From contig JAJYPA010000223.1 of the NCBI GenBank assembly GCA_021795795.1, positions 1 through 12,187 on the forward strand: 12,187 bases of DNA, written 5' to 3'. This document shows positions 6,557 to 12,187 of the stretch, in pieces. This DNA comes from Pseudomonadota bacterium (GTDB taxonomy: Bacteria > Pseudomonadota > Gammaproteobacteria > Halothiobacillales > Halothiobacillaceae). The notes beneath the pieces are model-generated. The model saw only the letters and a program-made list of their open reading frames with translations. It was not told the origin of the DNA and searched no databases. Both the position numbers and the translations under genes were made by a program. Each line of letters starts with the position of its first letter. The stretch's first letter is position 1.

Positions 6557-6609
6557 ACTCTTGACTTCCATGCTATTTAACCGATGAATTTAGCATGGAA
6601 GTCAAGAGT
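6557..6609. repeat. 19-bp perfect inverted repeat at the end of the HTH regulator gene
   Basis: ACTCTTGACTTCCATGCTA (6557-6575) and its exact reverse complement (6591-6609) flank a 15-base loop. The right arm contains the stop codon of the leftward regulator gene. No T-run follows on either strand, so it is not a classical terminator, though the RNA hairpin would be very stable. A perfect 19-bp match suggests a functional recombination or binding site, or a scar of a recent inverted duplication at the boundary with the umuC remnant. Confidence 0.7.
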
Positions 6610-7741
6610 CCATCCGATTATCTGGGAAATTTTTACCGCGGCTCCAGGAGGCAACAACCGGTCCGATACAATGGTCATCTGCCCCGATTTGCGCTGAGGT
6701 TTCCAGGGTTTGGTCACGCCATATCAGGTAGCTTTCCGCCTTTGGTGGTGCGACCCATGGTTGCGGCAATCCACAGCGTGCCGCTGCGAACAGTGCCACG
6801 ATCACGCTCTCCGTACCGTCTCCCTTTACGTAGCAGCGCAACCGTCCTTTTTCCCCCAGCTCCAGCAGGTTGTCGCCCAGCCAGATCCGATCCATCCGCA
6901 CCATCCCGGTAGGGTAATCGCTGAGTTTCCCCATGGGAAATACCGGTATATCGGCGACATCCGGATGCGCAGCACCGGCGACGTCCAGGCGGTGCGCCAA
7001 CAGTGCCCAGGCCTGATCACAAGCTACTGTTTGGACCTGCCCGTCAATGGGTACCGTCACTGGTGGATGGGTCTGGTCACTGATTTCACTGGTATCCAAG
7101 GCCAGTTTTTGCCGCGCCCAAGCCATCCAGGCCGACAAATCCGCTGCATGAGCATCCCGCATTGGCGCATCTACCGAAGTAAGGGTTTGCGGCTGCTTCG
7201 CCCACGCAACAGGCAAACCCTTATCGCCGGTATGGGTAATGATCTGTTTCAGCGGTTTTTGTAAATACATCAGCTCTACTGGGCGTCCAAAGCCCGGAAC
7301 ACGATCCCGCAGCAAGGCAAAAAAGACAGGCCGGACGGATAGCAGCACCCAGCAGTCCTTGCCCACTTCGGCCATGAGGTGGATCCAGTCCCGCTCCTGG
7401 GGCGGAAATTCGAGTACCACGCTCCAGCGCAAATGCTCCGGCAACATCCCTGGGGGCAAATGCAAAAAAGCTTCCATTTGCGTTTCCGAAGCGATTTTCC
7501 AGAGATGGATTCCAGAACCAAGGTGAAGTGTATTCGAAGTGTCCACCTCCGCCACCAGACCCGCCCAGTTCACCAACTGCAGGAGTCTGTCATCACTGAG
7601 CGTCCGACTACCACCGACAACCCCCATCAGGTTGCTTCTGCTCACCCCAAATCTGCGCGCTATCTCCACCAGACTGAGATGAGAGAGCGTCAGCACGTTA
7701 CGTAAATCTTCAATCCGAATCGGATAGGGACGGATGGACAT
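6602..7741 (-). CDS. HTH (XRE/Cro-like) regulator-type protein of unknown function, 379 aa
   Basis: I chose ATG at 7741 (AGAGG 5 bases upstream) over the GTG at 7747. Residues about 10-62 look like a helix-turn-helix: LSLVEIARRFGVSRSNLMGV followed by GSRTLSDDRLLQLVNWAGL, the layout of XRE-type domains with a tolerance loop. The remaining 300 residues are soluble with no motif I recognise. They include WVLLSVRPVFFALL, a Pro/His-rich linker (near DQTHPPVTVPIDG) and a C-terminal region with two cysteines (RLRCYVKG, ARCGLPQPW). There are no membrane segments. It may be a regulator with a large effector domain. A promoter with a perfect TATAAT lies 36 bases upstream. Its stop codon lies inside the 19-bp inverted repeat, and the umuC remnant follows. 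A link to an SOS-type umuDC operon is possible but not shown. Confidence 0.7.
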   Translation of the reverse strand: MSIRPYPIRIEDLRNVLTLSHLSLVEIARRFGVSRSNLMGVVGGSRTLSDDRLLQLVNWAGLVAEVDTSNTLHLGSGIHLWKIASETQMEAFLHLPPGMLPEHLRWSVVLEFPPQERDWIHLMAEVGKDCWVLLSVRPVFFALLRDRVPGFGRPVELMYLQKPLKQIITHTGDKGLPVAWAKQPQTLTSVDAPMRDAHAADLSAWMAWARQKLALDTSEISDQTHPPVTVPIDGQVQTVACDQAWALLAHRLDVAGAAHPDVADIPVFPMGKLSDYPTGMVRMDRIWLGDNLLELGEKGRLRCYVKGDGTESVIVALFAAARCGLPQPWVAPPKAESYLIWRDQTLETSAQIGADDHCIGPVVASWSRGKNFPDNRMDS

Positions 7742-7776
7742 GAACACCTCTAGGACAGCGCTTTTGAACGATCTGC

Positions 7777-7806
7777 ATTATAGGTTATCCCGCCAACGTC
7801 CTGCAA
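7777..7806 (-). promoter_or_regulatory. Sigma-70-type promoter of the HTH regulator gene
   Basis: The minus strand has TATAAT (7777-7782) 18 bases from TTGCAG (7801-7806). Transcription would start near 7770, about 29 bases before the ATG. The heptamer ATCGTTC occurs three times around it: as GAACGAT at 7766-7772, and within GAATCGTTC at 7862-7870 and 7948-7956. These are possible binding sites for the regulator itself. Confidence 0.5.
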
Positions 7807-8280
7807 AACAGGAGGAGACTGCGCTGTAGAAAAGCGGCACTATGCAAGAAGAGGCTGACCGGAATCGTTCACAATAGGCGCCGTTCTGTGCAGAACAAGG
7901 TTGAACCATTGATCGCGGCACGGTAATCCATTTTTCTACCTGGTGGTGAATCGTTCCCGACCTGCGAATGCGAATGGCAGGATCGCAGCGGAAGCGGTCG
8001 TCCGCATATCCGGTTGAAACAATTTTGTGTATCATTTCTCGCCAAATATAAGTGGTAAAGACTCAACACGAAACCTTATCCTGGCCCATATGTGTCGATC
8101 ATCTACTGAGTGATCAATCAATAATAGGTTTTATGATCGCCCATCGTACCATTTTATATTTCATAATCAGCCCTATTAGCCGACGGTCTAGGCTTAAGTA
8201 ACCGCTAACCAATCAACGCTGGAAATCAGACATTCTATGGTTTACTGAGATTCGCCGTCATAAAAGAAAATGACCCAAGA
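7807..8280. other. Intergenic region upstream of the HTH gene, no gene recognised
   Basis: About 470 bases. Two overlapping minus-strand open frames (7778-8035 and 7869-8069) have no family features or good ribosome binding sites. The right half (8100-8260) is AT-rich and includes the inverted pair TTATGA (8131-8136) and TCATAA (8161-8166). No clear terminator is seen for the sigma-54 activator gene that ends at 8281. Confidence 0.4.
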
Positions 8281-9906
8281 CTACAACGGCCTCCCGGACC
8301 TGCTCCCCGTGCGAGAATCATCCATCCGATACTCTTTCAAATTTATTCCTAGCAATTTAACTTTTTGATAAATTGCGCGTGGCGAAACCCGCAGCTCACA
8401 AGCCACATCACTCACTCGACCATTATAACGGCGTAGGCTCTCGTGCAGCAGTCGAGATTCCGCAATATCCCCTTTCTGCCGCCTTAGCGCACGAAGCGAA
8501 CAGCAATCGCTCATGGTTTGCGGGGCATCCTGTTCAATCACACTGTCAATGATTTCACCTGTATTCAACAAAAAAGCCCGCTCTAGCAGGTTTTCCAGTT
8601 CACGCACATTTCCCGGCCAATCATATGCGAATATTTGCTTCCAGGCGCGAGAAGATAATATTCTAATGGGATGATGATGTTTTTCGGATAACCGTCTAAG
8701 AATATGATCAACCAAAGCGGATATATCATCTGGTCTCATACGCAATGGTGGCAAATGGATATGTACAACATTTAGCCGATAATATAGGTCCCTACGGAAT
8801 TTTCCATTTCGCACAAGCAAATCCAAATTTTCATTTGTTGCTACAATGATACGTACATCAACCTTTAAAGGTTCTTCTCCACCAACTCGTTCGAACTCTC
8901 CTTCCTGAACAACCCTCAACAGTTTAAGCTGAGCCGCGATAGATAACGAGTTGATTTCATCAAGAAACAATGTACCACCATTTGCGCGCTCAAAGAAACC
9001 ATGTCGAACCTGATAGGCATTAGTAAATGCCCCGCGCTCGTGGCCAAACAGTTCGGTCTCAATGAGACTTTCTGGAATGGCGCCGCAGTTGATCGCGATA
9101 AAGGGTTTTTCGCTTCTGTCACTTAATGCATGAATAGCTCGCGCAACAATCTCTTTACCTGTGCCTGTTTCGCCAGAAATCACAGCACTAGCGGTAGTCG
9201 GCGCAATAATTTCGACGGTCCGGAATGCTGCACGCATAGCTGTAGATTGAGCAATAATGCGCGCCCTAGCCATTTGCGGGGACGCTCTGCTAGACAGATT
9301 ATTAGTGCACCAAGCACTAACCAAAGCCTGTTGTAACTGAGCATCTATACTTGCAAGCGATGAATATACTTGACCATTATTTATTTGATATTCATCCCCA
9401 GGTTGATCGTGAGCGACGGCGGGATCCGTGTAAACCAATACTTCGCATACGCCATCGTTAGCTGCGATGCGTTTTCTCAATTCAACTTTGGCATAGCCAA
9501 AACTACGTGCTGCAATAGATCCAAAAACGCTGGAAGTCATCCGACATAATTCCGGCGCATCACGCACCGCCTCTCCAAATGGACAGCGATGATTGATCAC
9601 ACGCACACAGGGAGCACCGCTTGATGTACTAGAAAATCCCCCCCCAATCTGGTTTTTTATATCCACAATCAGGCTCGCATATTGTTCATGATTGAGTGGC
9701 ATATTCTGCGGTAAAGAACGTTCGGCACGAGCTGCGGTTTCCAAGCAACTCGCAGCGGCCAAGCCCATGCGCTCAATGTAGCGCACCCTGTCATGTTCCT
9801 GGCTACCCCCAAACTGGCCAGCAACTTTAATGCTTTGTACAATGAATGCCTGCAAGAAGGAAAGTGGGGTTAATTGTCCCAACATAGGATAACCAGATTT
9901 TGACAT
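8281..9906 (-). CDS. Sigma-54-dependent transcriptional activator with cysteine-bearing N-terminal sensor domain
   Basis: This enhancer-binding protein (541 aa) would open promoter complexes of sigma-54 RNA polymerase by ATP hydrolysis. Residues about 1-165 form an N-terminal sensor domain with C100, C108 (RCPFGEA), C121 (ELCRM) and C154, and a block SVFGSIAARSFGYAKVELR. It resembles domains called MetOD1/V4R-like in other activators (tentative). The AAA+ core has Walker A GETGTGKE (245-252), the sigma-54 contact loop as GAFTNA (292-297) instead of GAFTGA, Walker B GGTLFLDEI (310-318), arginines RRDLYYRLN (371-379) and WPGNVRELEN (430-439). A Fis-type HTH (about 481-527) is C-terminal. There is no phosphorylatable receiver domain, so control is probably by ligand. 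TAGGAG lies 6 bases before the ATG, and the gene has its own extended -10 promoter. It follows the FmdB and CS2 hydrolase genes, which have a sigma-54 promoter, so these are its likely targets. Confidence 0.92.
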   Translation of the reverse strand: MSKSGYPMLGQLTPLSFLQAFIVQSIKVAGQFGGSQEHDRVRYIERMGLAAASCLETAARAERSLPQNMPLNHEQYASLIVDIKNQIGGGFSSTSSGAPCVRVINHRCPFGEAVRDAPELCRMTSSVFGSIAARSFGYAKVELRKRIAANDGVCEVLVYTDPAVAHDQPGDEYQINNGQVYSSLASIDAQLQQALVSAWCTNNLSSRASPQMARARIIAQSTAMRAAFRTVEIIAPTTASAVISGETGTGKEIVARAIHALSDRSEKPFIAINCGAIPESLIETELFGHERGAFTNAYQVRHGFFERANGGTLFLDEINSLSIAAQLKLLRVVQEGEFERVGGEEPLKVDVRIIVATNENLDLLVRNGKFRRDLYYRLNVVHIHLPPLRMRPDDISALVDHILRRLSEKHHHPIRILSSRAWKQIFAYDWPGNVRELENLLERAFLLNTGEIIDSVIEQDAPQTMSDCCSLRALRRQKGDIAESRLLHESLRRYNGRVSDVACELRVSPRAIYQKVKLLGINLKEYRMDDSRTGSRSGRPL

Positions 9907-9935
9907 CAGCGACTCCTATAGCAATTCTTTTTTTC

Positions 9936-9944
9936 ATTATAGCA
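9936..9944 (-). promoter_or_regulatory. Extended -10 promoter of the activator gene
   Basis: The minus strand reads TGCTATAAT, a TG-N-TATAAT extended -10 element that needs no good -35 (none is seen). The start point would be near 9929, giving a leader of about 23 bases that carries the TAGGAG site. It would let the activator be made independently of the sigma-54 promoter upstream. Confidence 0.6.
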
Positions 9945-9969
9945 CATTTATTGATTCCATAAGGCCCGG

Positions 9970-10212
9970 TCACTTGGGGCCATGCACATGTGCCCGGCCA
10001 GCAGCACATGCTGGACACGGACCAGTTTTCGTCTTCATGGATCGTACAGCAAGCTCACGCCCCCGGCTCATACTCCCATGCACCGCTGGTGCGCCCAAAA
10101 GTCGAACAGCACGCTTATGGCAATTAGGACAATCCGGACTGGGAGCATCATACGGTTGCATGGCTTCAAGCTGATATCCGCAAATTGGGCACTGAAAATC
10201 ATATGTAGGCAT
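9970..10212 (-). CDS. FmdB-family zinc-ribbon protein with an extra C-terminal CxxC-HxH
   Basis: This is a small (80 aa) zinc-ribbon protein of the FmdB type, named after a putative regulator next to formamidase. It begins MPTYDFQCPICG, the family signature, with metal ligands C8, C11, C28 and C31 (CPNC). Family members are usually 70-110 aa and of uncertain function, often beside amidase or hydrolase genes. The C-terminus adds CPAC (C66, C69) and H75/H77 (AHVHGPK), which could bind a second metal and is not part of the core family fold. The start ATG is preceded by AGGAG with a 10-base gap. It lies 60 bases after the CS2 hydrolase gene and 63 bases before the activator gene, with no terminator in either gap, so it is probably co-transcribed with the hydrolase. 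A regulatory or metal-delivery role for the zinc hydrolase is an inference. Confidence 0.85.
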   Translation of the reverse strand: MPTYDFQCPICGYQLEAMQPYDAPSPDCPNCHKRAVRLLGAPAVHGSMSRGRELAVRSMKTKTGPCPACAAGRAHVHGPK

Positions 10213-10272
10213 TGGATATAACTCCTATTCCGAGAATTGAACCATGCGCTATCTGCAACCGATGGCATTGGG

Positions 10273-10872
10273 CTATTTGGCGCCCATCGCCTTGTTGGTA
10301 TTGACCTTTTCTCCTATCCTGATATGAGGCGGACGCAAATGCCCTGTTTCAACCTCCCAAATCCAGCCACTAACCGTTACATGCTTGGGAATCAGTGGGT
10401 GGTTACGGATATATTCCACCTGCCGAGCACAGGTCTCGTCGACGTCGCTGTACATTTTTACCCACTTGCCAAATGCACCAGCCTTAAGAGTTAACTCTGG
10501 CAAGTCAGGATCGACCTGAATATTATCCAAGTCAATGCCCTTATCTTTTAGGGTCTTCACGATCGTATCCGTGTGAGCCGACATCATACCGCATTCGGTA
10601 TGGTTGATGATTACAATTTCTTCTGTACCAAAGAAGTTGCAGGTAAGCATGGCTGAACGAATGGCATCATCAGTGATAAGTCCGCCAGCATTCCTGAAAA
10701 CATGTGCATCACCTCGATCTCCCCGAATTCCGAGAGCTTCATCGACAGGTAGGCGTTCGTCCATACAAGCACATACCCAGAGCCGCCGATTGTTGGGAAT
10801 ACCCATTTGTCGCCGTAATGCCCAACGCTTATGGTCTTCGAAGTCACTCTCAAGTTGTTGTTTCAAACTCAT
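10273..10872 (-). CDS. Carbon disulfide hydrolase (beta-carbonic anhydrase fold)
   Basis: The predicted enzyme hydrolyses CS2, via COS, to H2S and CO2 in the cytoplasm, supplying reduced sulfur. The zinc site is visible: Cys36 (ACMDER), Asp38-Arg40 dyad, His91 and Cys94 (NHTECGM). Long stretches match what I recall of the Acidianus CS2 hydrolase: GIPNNRRLWV, RNAGG, TDDAIRSA, NFFGTEEI and RNHPLIPKHV. The length (199 aa) also fits (about 204), and it lacks the extra segments of larger carbonic anhydrases. The start is ATG at 10872 with AAGGAG upstream; the longer frame from 10941 would run through the sigma-54 promoter and is rejected. It is the first gene of a leftward unit with FmdB and a sigma-54 activator. 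A plain carbonic anhydrase or COS hydrolase activity is the main alternative, since these share the fold; substrate cannot be proven from sequence. Confidence 0.88.
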   Translation of the reverse strand: MSLKQQLESDFEDHKRWALRRQMGIPNNRRLWVCACMDERLPVDEALGIRGDRGDAHVFRNAGGLITDDAIRSAMLTCNFFGTEEIVIINHTECGMMSAHTDTIVKTLKDKGIDLDNIQVDPDLPELTLKAGAFGKWVKMYSDVDETCARQVEYIRNHPLIPKHVTVSGWIWEVETGHLRPPHIRIGEKVNTNKAMGAK

Positions 10873-10936
10873 GACATCACTCCTTTCTCTCAAATGGAAA
10901 CATCTACTGACTGATTGCAGATAGCACTCCAGGTTC

Positions 10937-10952
10937 AGCAAGACGCGTGCCA
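10937..10952 (-). promoter_or_regulatory. Sigma-54 promoter of the CS2 hydrolase operon
   Basis: The minus strand reads TGGCAC-GCGTC-TTGCT, an exact match to the sigma-54 consensus TGGCAC-N5-TTGCW (-24/-12). Transcription would start near 10926, about 54 bases before the ATG at 10872. The downstream activator of the same class strongly supports its use. Confidence 0.85.
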
Positions 10953-11053
10953 GCAGAAACGTGCAATAGAAACAATATGTTGTATATTTTAGTCGCGCAT
11001 ATATTGAAGGCGGACTTCTGAAAAATATTATATGTTTAATTTATAGGCCATGT

Positions 11054-11066
11054 AATCAAATGGTTA
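11054..11066 (+). promoter_or_regulatory. Candidate IHF site upstream of the sigma-54 promoter
   Basis: AATCAAATGGTTA matches the IHF consensus WATCAANNNNTTR exactly. It is centred about 134 bases upstream of the predicted start, in AT-rich DNA. IHF bends DNA to bring sigma-54 activators to the promoter, though usual sites are closer (about -35 to -90). The activator's own binding site was not identified; a weak inverted pair, CAATAT (10973-10978) with ATATTG (11001-11006), lies between. Confidence 0.45.
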
Positions 11067-11449
11067 ATGATAGAAGTGTCGCTTCACATGATTTGTATTC
11101 TTTTTTCCTGATCGTTTTTAAGAATCTTCTGAATCCGTGATCGCGCACCCGAAAATATGAACCATCTTTATGTTTTAAAGGATATAATGCGTCCATGCTT
11201 GTTTCACCCAGCGGGTGCATATGGAACCCACAAGATTTGCTCTGGAATAAAGCGGCGATACCCTTACATCCTTGGCTGGACTGGCCCTCGTTGGCCAAGC
11301 CATGCACCAGTTTGGCTGTGAATCAGCGCCTAACGATGGCCAGTTTTGGGGATAATACAGCATCAATCGTAGCCACCCATCTTCTAGCCCAATCACAGAG
11401 CATATTAGTTATTAATAGTACGTTACAGAAGCTCTAAGTGTAGCTATGG
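11067..11449. other. Region upstream of the CS2 hydrolase regulatory DNA, no confident gene
   Basis: Several overlapping frames on both strands (plus 11195-11437; minus 11056-11307 and 11175-11396) have no recognisable family and no good ribosome binding site. The 3' half of the minus frame 11056-11307 (SYFRVRDHGFRRFLKTIRKK) is basic and could be the tail of a decayed gene. An inverted pair, GCCACCCAT (11372-11380) with ATGGGTGGC (11446-11454), is present but may be chance. Confidence 0.35.
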
Positions 11450-11644
11450 GTGGCCGCCTATGAGGCTGATCGGTGGCGCCACTCACTTCGCCTGCTTTGC
11501 CTTGTTTGCGCTGCCTTGATCTACCTCACAATAGGTATGCACGCAGAAGAACGGCACCAGCACGACGAATTGCCAGCAGGTGCATTGCTTGGTGAGTTTG
11601 ACTTCCTCATACCCTTCGAGGATGACCGAAAGAGGCGGAACTGA
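11450..11644 (+). CDS. Possible small membrane or secreted protein, 64 aa
   Basis: This frame starts at GTG (11450), directly after an in-frame TAG at 11441, and ends with TGA. The first third has a basic patch (RWRHSLR) followed by one hydrophobic segment (LLCLVCAALIYLTIGMHA), then a charged tail with FLIPFEDDRKRRN. This is consistent with a single membrane anchor or signal sequence. No clear Shine-Dalgarno site precedes the GTG. I recognise no family, so it may be a remnant of a longer gene. Confidence 0.35.
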   Translation: MAAYEADRWRHSLRLLCLVCAALIYLTIGMHAEERHQHDELPAGALLGEFDFLIPFEDDRKRRN

Positions 11645-11963
11645 AACGGTGAGGGCTTACTGGAAATCCGGCGGTGATGCTAACCAAACAGGTCGCAAAC
11701 TGTCTGAAGTACCGTGTCTGCGAATGACTGATTGCAGAGATTTCGGACTTACTTAGGGTCGGATGCTGTCATATGACCATTATTCATGGATGACCGCTCA
11801 CAGTCTGCCGCAACCATTCACTTCTCCGCAATCTACCGCTTTCCTTCGCCCATCGGCAAGCATCTTCATCGCTCCTTGTCCCCTGCCCAAGGAGATACCC
11901 AAGGTGTCGTCTCCCCTCCAGGCCGCTTCCTGATAGAATCTGAGCAGCTCAGGAGGCTGTCCA
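11645..11963. other. Upstream region of dinB, no gene recognised
   Basis: About 320 bases without a supported gene. A plus-strand frame (11786-12136) overlaps dinB out of frame and is a shadow. TAGAAT near 11935 could be the dinB -10, but no convincing -35 or LexA box is seen. AGGAGG at 11951-11956 is the dinB ribosome binding site. Confidence 0.5.
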
Positions 11964-12187
11964 TTGCCGGATCCAAATTCAGAGCACGGTGCCGAACTCC
12001 GCAAGATCATCCATGTGGACATGGATGCCTTCTTTGCGGCGGTGGAGCAAAGGGACTATCCCGAGCTGCGGGGTCAGTCCGTCATCGTCGGCGGCGATCC
12101 TGCCGGCCGGGGCGTTGTGGCCACTTGCAGCTATGAAGCCCGCCGCTTTGGCATTCACTCCGCCATGACGGCGGCACGGGCCCGCTC
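11964..12187 (+). CDS. dinB: DNA polymerase IV (DinB), N-terminal part, 3' end outside window
   Basis: This is a Y-family translesion DNA polymerase that copies past damaged bases. The N-terminus encodes [20 protein letters not shown], which carries the first catalytic Asp of the VDMDAFFA motif, then [20 protein letters not shown], typical of DinB. I chose TTG at 11964 as the start because a perfect AGGAGG lies 7 bases before it. It gives 14 residues before IIHVDMD, against 3 in E. coli. No in-frame ATG lies closer before the IIHVDMD motif. The visible 74 codons are intact, unlike the umuC remnant in the same window. The gene continues past the right edge. Its different, GC-rich codon use compared with the transfer region suggests chromosomal or older sequence. 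Confidence 0.93.
   Translation, partial: MPDPNSEHGAELRKIIHVDMDAFFAAVEQRDYPELRGQSVIVGGDPAGRGVVATCSYEARRFGIHSAMTAARAR

Noticed and set aside
6224..6571. 115-aa minus frame starting MEVKS in the inverted repeat
   Set aside because: Only its last third matches UmuC; the rest is the out-of-frame reading of the umuC remnant, so it is not an intact gene.
6710..7264. 184-aa plus-strand open frame opposite the HTH gene
   Set aside because: Antisense shadow of a gene with an HTH domain, promoter and ribosome binding site; no protein features of its own.
9953..9981. Intrinsic terminator after the FmdB gene (GGCCC/GGGCC)
   Set aside because: The stem is only about 5 bp, overlaps the stop codon and has no T-run.
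10273..10941. Longer 222-aa form of the CS2 hydrolase
   Set aside because: The extra 23 residues are encoded across the leader and sigma-54 -12 element; the ATG at 10872 has AAGGAG and matches the family start.
10908..11738. 14-bp direct repeat TGACTGATTGCAGA at 10908-10921 and 11725-11738
   Set aside because: One 14-bp match is not far from chance expectation in 12 kb, and no flanking similarity extends it.
11786..12136. 116-aa plus-strand frame over the dinB start
   Set aside because: Overlaps dinB in a different frame, and dinB has clear motifs and AGGAGG.
1..12187. CRISPR array, tRNA or rRNA genes
   Set aside because: No regularly spaced repeats and no tRNA- or rRNA-like conserved blocks seen on either strand by eye.

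Overview
The window looks like an accessory region (plasmid or genomic island) of an acidophilic sulfur-oxidising bacterium. The best clue is a minus-strand gene near the right end whose product resembles the carbon disulfide (CS2) hydrolases known from Acidianus and Acidithiobacillus thiooxidans. Broken mobile and transfer genes around it, mixed base composition and scattered gene fragments also fit an Acidithiobacillus-type flexible genome. The organism is inferred; there is no rRNA or other phylogenetic marker here.

Layout from left to right. Bases 1-597 are the right end of an IS66-family element, with the C-terminal part of its DDE transposase. Bases 598-1449 are mostly non-coding and hold a decayed small basic-protein gene (959-1240). 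An unrecognised 146-residue protein (1450-1890) is followed by a strong hairpin. Bases 2087-5917 are a plasmid-transfer module. Leftward lies a three-gene operon: a small DNA-binding protein, a ParA-like ATPase and a membrane protein. This order resembles stbABC of IncW and traKLM of IncP plasmids. Rightward lies a MobF (TrwC-type) relaxase that has lost its helicase half. The roughly 540 bases between them carry both promoters, short tandem repeats and hairpins, and are the likely oriT.

Bases 6236-6609 hold a frameshifted umuC remnant and a 19-bp perfect inverted repeat at the end of an orphan HTH regulator gene (6602-7741). Bases 8281-10952 hold the most coherent unit, read leftward: a sigma-54 promoter, the CS2 hydrolase-like gene, a FmdB-type zinc-ribbon gene, and a sigma-54-dependent activator with its own sigma-70-type promoter. 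This suggests an inducible system for hydrolysing CS2 (and perhaps COS) to H2S and CO2, feeding sulfur oxidation, with the activator as sensor. Bases 10953-11963 hold upstream regulatory DNA and weakly coding sequence. The window ends inside dinB (DNA polymerase IV), which begins at a TTG codon behind a perfect AGGAGG.

The main discovery candidates are the sigma-54-controlled CS2 hydrolase operon with an activator carrying an unusual GAFTNA loop and a cysteine-bearing N-terminal sensor domain, and the helicase-less MobF relaxase with a candidate oriT.
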